Assembly: GCA_964019415.1 (NCBI GenBank)
Contig: OZ025884.1
Location: forward strand, 3,975,193 to 4,039,192
Length of the DNA stretch: 64,000 nt
Source: Ianthella basta
Lineage: Eukaryota; Porifera; Demospongiae; Verongiida; Ianthellidae
Direction: 5' to 3'
Shown here: piece by piece, positions 58,385 to 64,000 of the stretch
How positions within the stretch are numbered: the first letter of the stretch is position 1
Layout of the letters: each line of letters starts with the position of its first letter
Translations under genes and position numbers: made by a program
Notes under the pieces: model-generated
Told to the model about the DNA's origin: nothing
Database searches by the model: none
The model's input: only the letters and a program-made list of their open reading frames with translations

Positions 58385-61300
58385 AGACGTGCAAGCACTT
58401 TCAAACTGAAAGGACTCATTGCAGCATCACTGACTCCTTTTGCAGCCAATGGGTATGTTTCTTTGCCTATCTAATGCTGATCCTCCTATCCTGCTCTGAT
58501 ACATATACTTGCCACATAATGTAGTACGTATGATGTGTGAACTGGAACTAGTAAGCTTCACTTTCTTCTGCACTCTAGTACCAAGTACACAGTAGGTTGT
58601 ATTGTCATAGACAATGTGGTAGCTTGGTCAGCTCCATATAGCTACTTTATGTTGACAGGAGAGCTGATGTTAGAAACCTCTCTGAAGCAGCAAAGGTTAT
58701 GAGTGGATCTATCTGTTGTTCCTTGTCAATGTGCTCCCCATAGTATGATAACAAGCTGCTCTTTAGTGTAGCACTGTATGTATGTTCTCCTGGCTACTGT
58801 TGATGGCCTTATTATTTTGAGGAGAGTTGCCGCACAAAGCTGTAGCACTCTATTCCAGCTATATTTGTAGGTCTCTCTACTCTTGCTTAGTGCATTTGTT
58901 GTTCTTCATGTATAGGGAAGTCAATGTGGCATCTTTCAAGGGCTATGCCGACTTCCTTGTAAAGCTGGGAGTATCTGGAGTATTTGGTAAGCCGGTTTAA
59001 GCTACTCTTTTAGTTTCATCACCCCAGAGTAATCTATGCCTGTTTAAATTGATGAAATGACTGTGGAAAATAACCAACTCACAGATTCTCAGTGATGGAA
59101 GGGAGCAGTCATTGGCTATCTACACTAGCAATTTCACTGTTATCTTATCAGCTCCTAAGTGACCACCTAATGCTCCACTGTGCAGCTCCAGCACAACTGC
59201 TGCAGGTACTTCCTGATACCATGACTTGGAGGGTGATTGTCGTGCCATCCACGCTCTCATATGTACATTTACCAGACGAGACCATCCTTCACTCTTGGCT
59301 GTTTCCACAGCTGGAAAAACCTCTTGGAGGATGGTGAATGGCCTTGCAACATTCCATTGAGAGCTTCTGAAGTCACCTTCTTCACTCTCAAAACATTGCT
59401 GATGTTGGGGTCATTCAGTTGAGCTTTCCATAGCTCTTGTTAGGACAATCTGGTGTTGACGTCTGCTTCCTCAGCAGTGCTGACCACTGCAATGGTAGAA
59501 TGTGGACTGCTCTGCGTCTGTAGCGTGTGACTCATGCCCACACTGCCGGCTCAGAGACACTATGGATCTGTCACTTGGCTGAGAAGTTTTATTAATCTGG
59601 AGGGCTAACTCGCAGATGGCTGGAACAGCTGCAGTAATTTGACTTTGATATAGTTTACGAGGCTTGCTGCAAGCACCCCCTCAATGTGAATGCACTCTCC
59701 AGGGGCCCAAGTGGTACAGTATGCCCTGAACTGCTATAGGAAGGTCACAACAGCTAGCAACTCCCTTCTGGTAACACGGTAACCTCGCCCTTCTTTTGCT
59801 GTGCAGCTTCTTGGGGTGGGTCAGTTAGTAATGGTAGCTACCATTGCAAGATTTGTCTCAATACCTTGATCTGAGACTGTAGCCAATTAAGGCCACCTCC
59901 TTCTGACTAAACGTGCACTTCAATGATCTCAAATTGAGTTCTGCCTCCGGAAACTGGTCAAACACATCCCTCAGATTGTACAACTCTTTGGAGAAGGATC
60001 ATCCCAAGATGATTATGTCATCTATGTTGATGAGGCAGCTTTGCCAATGAAGCCTGGCCAAAAAACAGTCCGTGAAGTGGCAGGGGTATTGCATATACCG
60101 AATGGCATCACATTGAACTCAAACACTCCCTTAGGGGTGCAAACGGCTGTCTCCTCCATGTCCTCTGGTCGCACTTCCATCTGCCAGTGGTCACTCAACA
60201 GATCAAGGGTAACAAAGATACAAGATTCTGAGTCTCATTGATACAGGGAATGGGATAGGCATCCTTTCTGGTCACACTGTTTAGCTGGCAGTAGTCAGCA
60301 CAGTGGCACATTAATCTATCCTTCTTCCCAACCAATACAAGTGGGGGTGCCCAAGGGATGGCGCACAATTCCTTTCTGCAGCATGTCGTATACACCCTAC
60401 CTCTTGCTCACAATGTGCAGCTGGGACGTGTCTTACTCGTTGTCAGATGGGAGGATGATCTCTGGTGTGGATTCTGTGCTTCTCCTTGGTTGTCTGGCCC
60501 AAGTCAGATGTGGAAGAGGCGAGGATGTCGCGATACTTTTCTAACAAGAGAAATAACTCTCTCTCGGGCAGAACCACTCACATGACATTGGTTAGCGATC
60601 TCCCTTCGTTTCCCATCTGTGGTGCCTAATGTAGACCCCTGCTTTAATGGCTGCAACCAGAGTGGCACAATCTACAGGCTCTAGGGTAGCTACTTTGGTT
60701 CCCTTGTACATAGTCACAATGTCAGTGGTAGAATTGATTGCCCTCACGCAAACTCCATGGTTGCCACCTGGACACGTTACAGCTTGAGCCAACACAACAA
60801 AAGCCTTCAAGGGAACCCTGTCTAGCACCCAAGTCCCACTCACCAGTTGCTGCACTTCTCCTCCAATTTCCATCTACTGTAAGACATGGTGGGTACCTGT
60901 ACTGTCTTCACGAGAGACATCGTTACTGGTTCTGATAGGTCTTCTGGGGTGCTTCAATCTCCTATTACCAGCAGTAGTCTGAGTTGACTTCCACCAACTG
61001 ATAACACACGCGATGCAATGTTTATGGTGCAGTGATAGTCTTTCAGGAAGTCCAGAAAAAGGAAAACATTGCTGACAACTGATCCACTACGATCACCAGC
61101 ACTTGGAAACATCCACTTCCAAAGGACACATCTGCAGTCATCTTTCCTCGAACCAACACTGCTCACTCTGCCTCTTTTTCCCTTTCAAACAGAAATCCAC
61201 AAAATTCTTGTAAAACTCTCCACCATACAGTATGTAGTTGCAAGGATTTACCAATTGAGCCAAGACACTGAAACAGCAATACTGAATATGGTATTAAGTA

Positions 61301-62608
61301 CCTTAAAGGTTTTGTCACACTCCCAAATTCAACTTTACAGTAAAACAATAAACTGCTGGAACCCTATATAGTTCTCATAGGAATTAGGTGCACCATCAGC
61401 ATGTTTCTTTCGCTTGTATATTCTAGCTTATTAGCACATTGATTTAATCCAGCTAGCACTAGAGAATTATGTCTAGCTTCTGTTTGGCATTCTCTGTTGT
61501 TGTGCAGTGAATGGTACAGCTGGAGAGGGCCTCAGTCAAAGTACTGAAGAGCGCAAGGAGGTGGTGGAGCAGTGGGTCAGGGTATCTGGCGGCAGGTACG
61601 TATGTACCCCAGTTTTTATTTGTTGAGTTGGAGTGTGCATTTGCCTGTTAGTGTCTTACTCACCAGGGCTTCTACTTGATGCTACGTATATAATTGCTAA
61701 TGTAATAAAACTTTTCATTCAAATTTGAAGGCATTTAGCATTTAGGAATAGCCAGCAGAAAGGCAAGGTAACATGTAAAAGGGAAATGCAGCAGCAGTCC
61801 TCGGAAGCATGGGGGGCAGACAGGACTGCTGGGAGTGACTTGCACCCTAGCATGTTGATTACATCATATAGTATTGTACTTGGACCATGCCTGGCCTCTA
61901 TCTTCTCTTGCCAATATGGATGTGTAAAGTGCTAGTTTCAAAACTTTCTGAAGCTATGCAATGAAGGCCCCCATCCAATCTAGTGTGGTATGGTAATGAC
62001 GTTATGCCTTCTTCCTGCCCTCCTCATGTGACAAATAAATCTGTATGACCTAGCAATGACACTATTAGTGTACGTATGCCAGGTTAACATGCATGGATTG
62101 CAACATGTGTAGAAACTCTTGAAATTGATTTTGTATTCTCAACTTATTGCTTGCCTCATGAAGTAATGACATTTCATACAGATATGATTCTTCACTGTGG
62201 ACCTAGAACTGCCTTGTTCTGCCTCTGCTGTCTCATGTGTGCTTCACTGCTCTGCAATTCTCTTGTTTCAGGTTGACAGTACTTGCCAACGTTGGCACCG
62301 AGAATCTCAAGTCTACATGTGAATTGGCTATGCATGCCTATGAAGTTGGTGCAGACTGTGTTGCTGTAGCACCACCTACCTATTTCAAGCCACCTACTGT
62401 AGGCAAGTTCCTTTTATTCTATTGCACCCAACCAGCCAAACCAGGGTTAATGTGAACACTGTTTAATGTGTTTAATGTTGTTTGCTTCCTTGTAGATGCC
62501 ATGGTGCTATATTTGGAGGCTGTAGCCCGAAGTGTTCCAGATATGCCCCTGTATTATTACCACAATCCTCCTGTTACTGGAGTGGATCGTGAGTTATTAC
62601 ACAGTATG
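58385..62608 (+). CDS. NPL: N-acetylneuraminate lyase, 5' exons (gene continues past the window)
   Basis: Exons 58385-58452, 58916-58986, 61508-61595, 62272-62402 and 62496-62608 encode about 157 residues of a class I aldolase of the DHDPS/NanA family. NPL cleaves N-acetylneuraminate to pyruvate and N-acetylmannosamine in the cytosol. Seen are FKLKGLIAASLTPFAANGEVN, the carboxylate-binding VNGTAGEGLSQS loop, LTVLANVGTENLKSTCELA and the active-site segment YYYHNPPVTGV. The Schiff-base lysine would be in later exons outside the window. Human NPL begins only a few residues before the FKLKG equivalent, but no ATG precedes it in this exon. The start must be in an upstream exon, possibly the LEM exons. 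The intron 62403-62495 is GC-AG; using the GT at 62398 instead gives an early stop. Introns hold an antisense gypsy remnant and a minisatellite. Confidence 0.85.
59100..61170 (-). mobile_element. Decayed Ty3/gypsy-type LTR retrotransposon remnant, antisense in an NPL intron
   Basis: On the minus strand, in the order expected for a gypsy pol gene: a protease-like segment (61166-60954), a linker frame (60873-60592), a reverse transcriptase start with ADYCQLNSVTRKDAYPIP (60395-60195), and a zinc-binding integrase start with LHSGALGGHLGADKITVKL (59308-59120). Frames are broken by stops and shifts, and the catalytic RT core is not in one frame. I could not identify LTRs. It is an old inactive insertion that accounts for most of the 2.5-kb intron. 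Confidence 0.75.
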
Positions 62609-62660
62609 GTGGGTGTTCTTGTTGTATTACTGTAAGTGGGCAAGTTATCATGCAGTGTAT

Positions 62661-63512
62661 GGGGGGTGGTGGGGAGCTATTCTATAGTGGTGAGGAGGTG
62701 GGGAGATAGTCTATAGTGGTGAGGTGGTGGGGAGCTAGTCTATAGTGGTGAGGTGGTGGGGAGCTATTCTATAGTGGTGAGGTGGTGGGTAGCTATTCTA
62801 TAGTGGTGAGGTGGTGGGTAGCTATTCTATAGTGGTGAGGTGGTGAGGAGCTATTCTATAGTGGTGAGGTGGTGGGGAGATAGTCTATAGTGGTGAGGAG
62901 GTGGGGAGATAGTCTATAGTGGTGAGGTGGAGGGGAGCTATTCTATAGTGGTGAGGTGGTGAGGAGCTATTCTATAGTGGTGAGGTGGTGAGGAGCTATT
63001 CTGTAGTGGTGAGGTGGTGGGGAGCTATTCTATAGTGGTGAGGTGGTGAGGATCTATTCTATAGTGGTGAGGTGGTGAGGTGGAGGGGAGCTAGTCTATA
63101 GTGGTGAGGTGGTGGGGAGCTATTCTATAGTGGTGAGGTGGTGGGGAGCTATTCTATAGTGGTGAGGTGGTGAGGAGCTATTCTATAGTGGTGAGGTGGA
63201 GGGGAGCTAGTCTATAGTGGTGAGGTGGTGGGGAGCTAGTCTATAGTGGTGAGGTGGCGGGGAGCTAGTCTATAGTGGTGAGGTGGCGGGGAGCTAGTCT
63301 ATAGTGGTGAGGTGGAGGGGAGCTAGTCTATAGTGGTGAGGTGGTGGGGAGCTAGTCTATAGTGGTGAGGTGGCGGGGAGCTAGTCTATAGTGGTGAGGT
63401 GGCGGGGAGCTAGTCTATAGTGGTGAGGTGGTGGGGAGCTAGTCTATAGTGGTGAGGTGGTGGGGAGCTAGTCTATAGTGGTGAGGTGGTGGGGAGCTAG
63501 TCTATAGTGGTG
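62661..63512. repeat. 29-bp minisatellite, about 29 copies
   Basis: Tandem units of the form TCTATAGTGGTGAGGTGGTGGGGAGCTAG, with variants (GGAGG, GGCGG, CTATT against CTAGT). The 3' third is more homogeneous than the 5' part. It lies in an NPL intron. Confidence 0.95.
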
Positions 63513-64000
63513 CCTGCACGTTTTCAGCCCTAGGAAGGCTAGCACACAAGTGATAACATTACCTTATCGTATGATGACACGTCATGGCTCAAAAGCACTG
63601 ACACGCAGGTAAACAGGTTACTGCAGTGGCAATCACGTAAGTGCCCCTAACACCTCCATATACGGAAGGTGGCGTGGTAAGCTTGCCGAAGTGCAAGGTA
63701 AACGTTTTGCTTCCACACCACCTTCCATATATGGCTACTGTCACATCAATGTAACAGGCACACCCATTCAAATCAGCGAATAGCTTGCAACAAAAAGGAG
63801 CGAGCACATGTTTCAGCGTCCCAAAAGATGGATTCACAACAGAGGATTGACAGAACAGATCGTCGGCGACAATACAGTGTATCAATTGCTTACCCCTTCG
63901 CTGCCGCTGTTGTACTGGGCTAAACCAAAATCTTTTCTAGCTCGCTTGATCCAGTAACTGATCTGAAGTCGAAACGTATGCACATACACCTTCCTAATGT
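63513..64000. other. NPL intron continuation with a palindrome
   Basis: No coding exon is recognised. The inverted repeat CCATATACGGAAGGTGGCGTGG (63656-63677) with CCACACCACCTTCCATATATGG (63713-63734) forms a 22-bp imperfect stem with a 35-base loop. It is probably part of another non-autonomous element. Confidence 0.5.

Noticed and set aside
1-64000. tRNA, rRNA, CRISPR arrays or bacterial operon features
   Set aside because: No cloverleaf-compatible B-box context, no rRNA-like sequence and no regularly spaced repeats with unique spacers; the only long tandem array is the 29-bp minisatellite without spacers.

Overview
This window is eukaryotic nuclear DNA from an animal. The genes are split by many short GT-AG introns and are all metazoan types: a DMXL/rabconnectin-3 WD40 protein, NDUFA8, actins, mitochondrial DNA polymerase gamma, a TRP channel, TMEM175 and N-acetylneuraminate lyase. 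Compact introns, dense foldback MITEs, divergent tandem actins and a TRP channel that fits no vertebrate subfamily suggest an early-branching animal, most likely a sponge. That placement is inference. There is a 200-base assembly gap at 40341-40540. All exon models were built by hand from splice signals, phase matching and family similarity.

Layout. 1-6748 (+) is the 3' end of a DMXL gene. 7436-7798 (-) is an intronless NDUFA8 gene. 12023-12538 (-) is an intronless 171-residue gene of unknown family. 16733-26918 (+) holds three tandem two-exon divergent actins. They are embedded in an intergenic array whose blocks recur from about 8 kb to 28 kb. 29130-36499 (+) is a complete 16-exon POLG gene. 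36500-42693 has no convincing gene; it contains MITEs, homopolymer runs and a second copy (39.7-41.5 kb) of the actin-array spacer seen at 22.9-24.4 kb. 42694-50149 (+) is a 12-exon TRP-like channel. 50801-56632 (+) is a 22-exon TMEM175 gene. 57322 onward (+) has LEM-domain exons followed, in matching phase, by the first exons of an N-acetylneuraminate lyase. That lyase runs off the window, and its introns hold a decayed antisense Ty3/gypsy element and a 29-bp minisatellite.

Functional picture. Most genes are unrelated housekeeping loci. DMXL (V-ATPase assembly), the TRP channel and TMEM175 (endolysosomal K+/H+ channel) all concern membranes and organelle ions, but only the last two are adjacent. 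POLG and NDUFA8 are mitochondrial. The most unusual content is the actin array. All three copies have lost the phosphate-loop Asp157 and the methylated His73 of ordinary actin, and one has also lost the catalytic Gln137. They share a promoter-proximal element, and a decayed copy of the orphan 171-residue gene lies beside the second actin.
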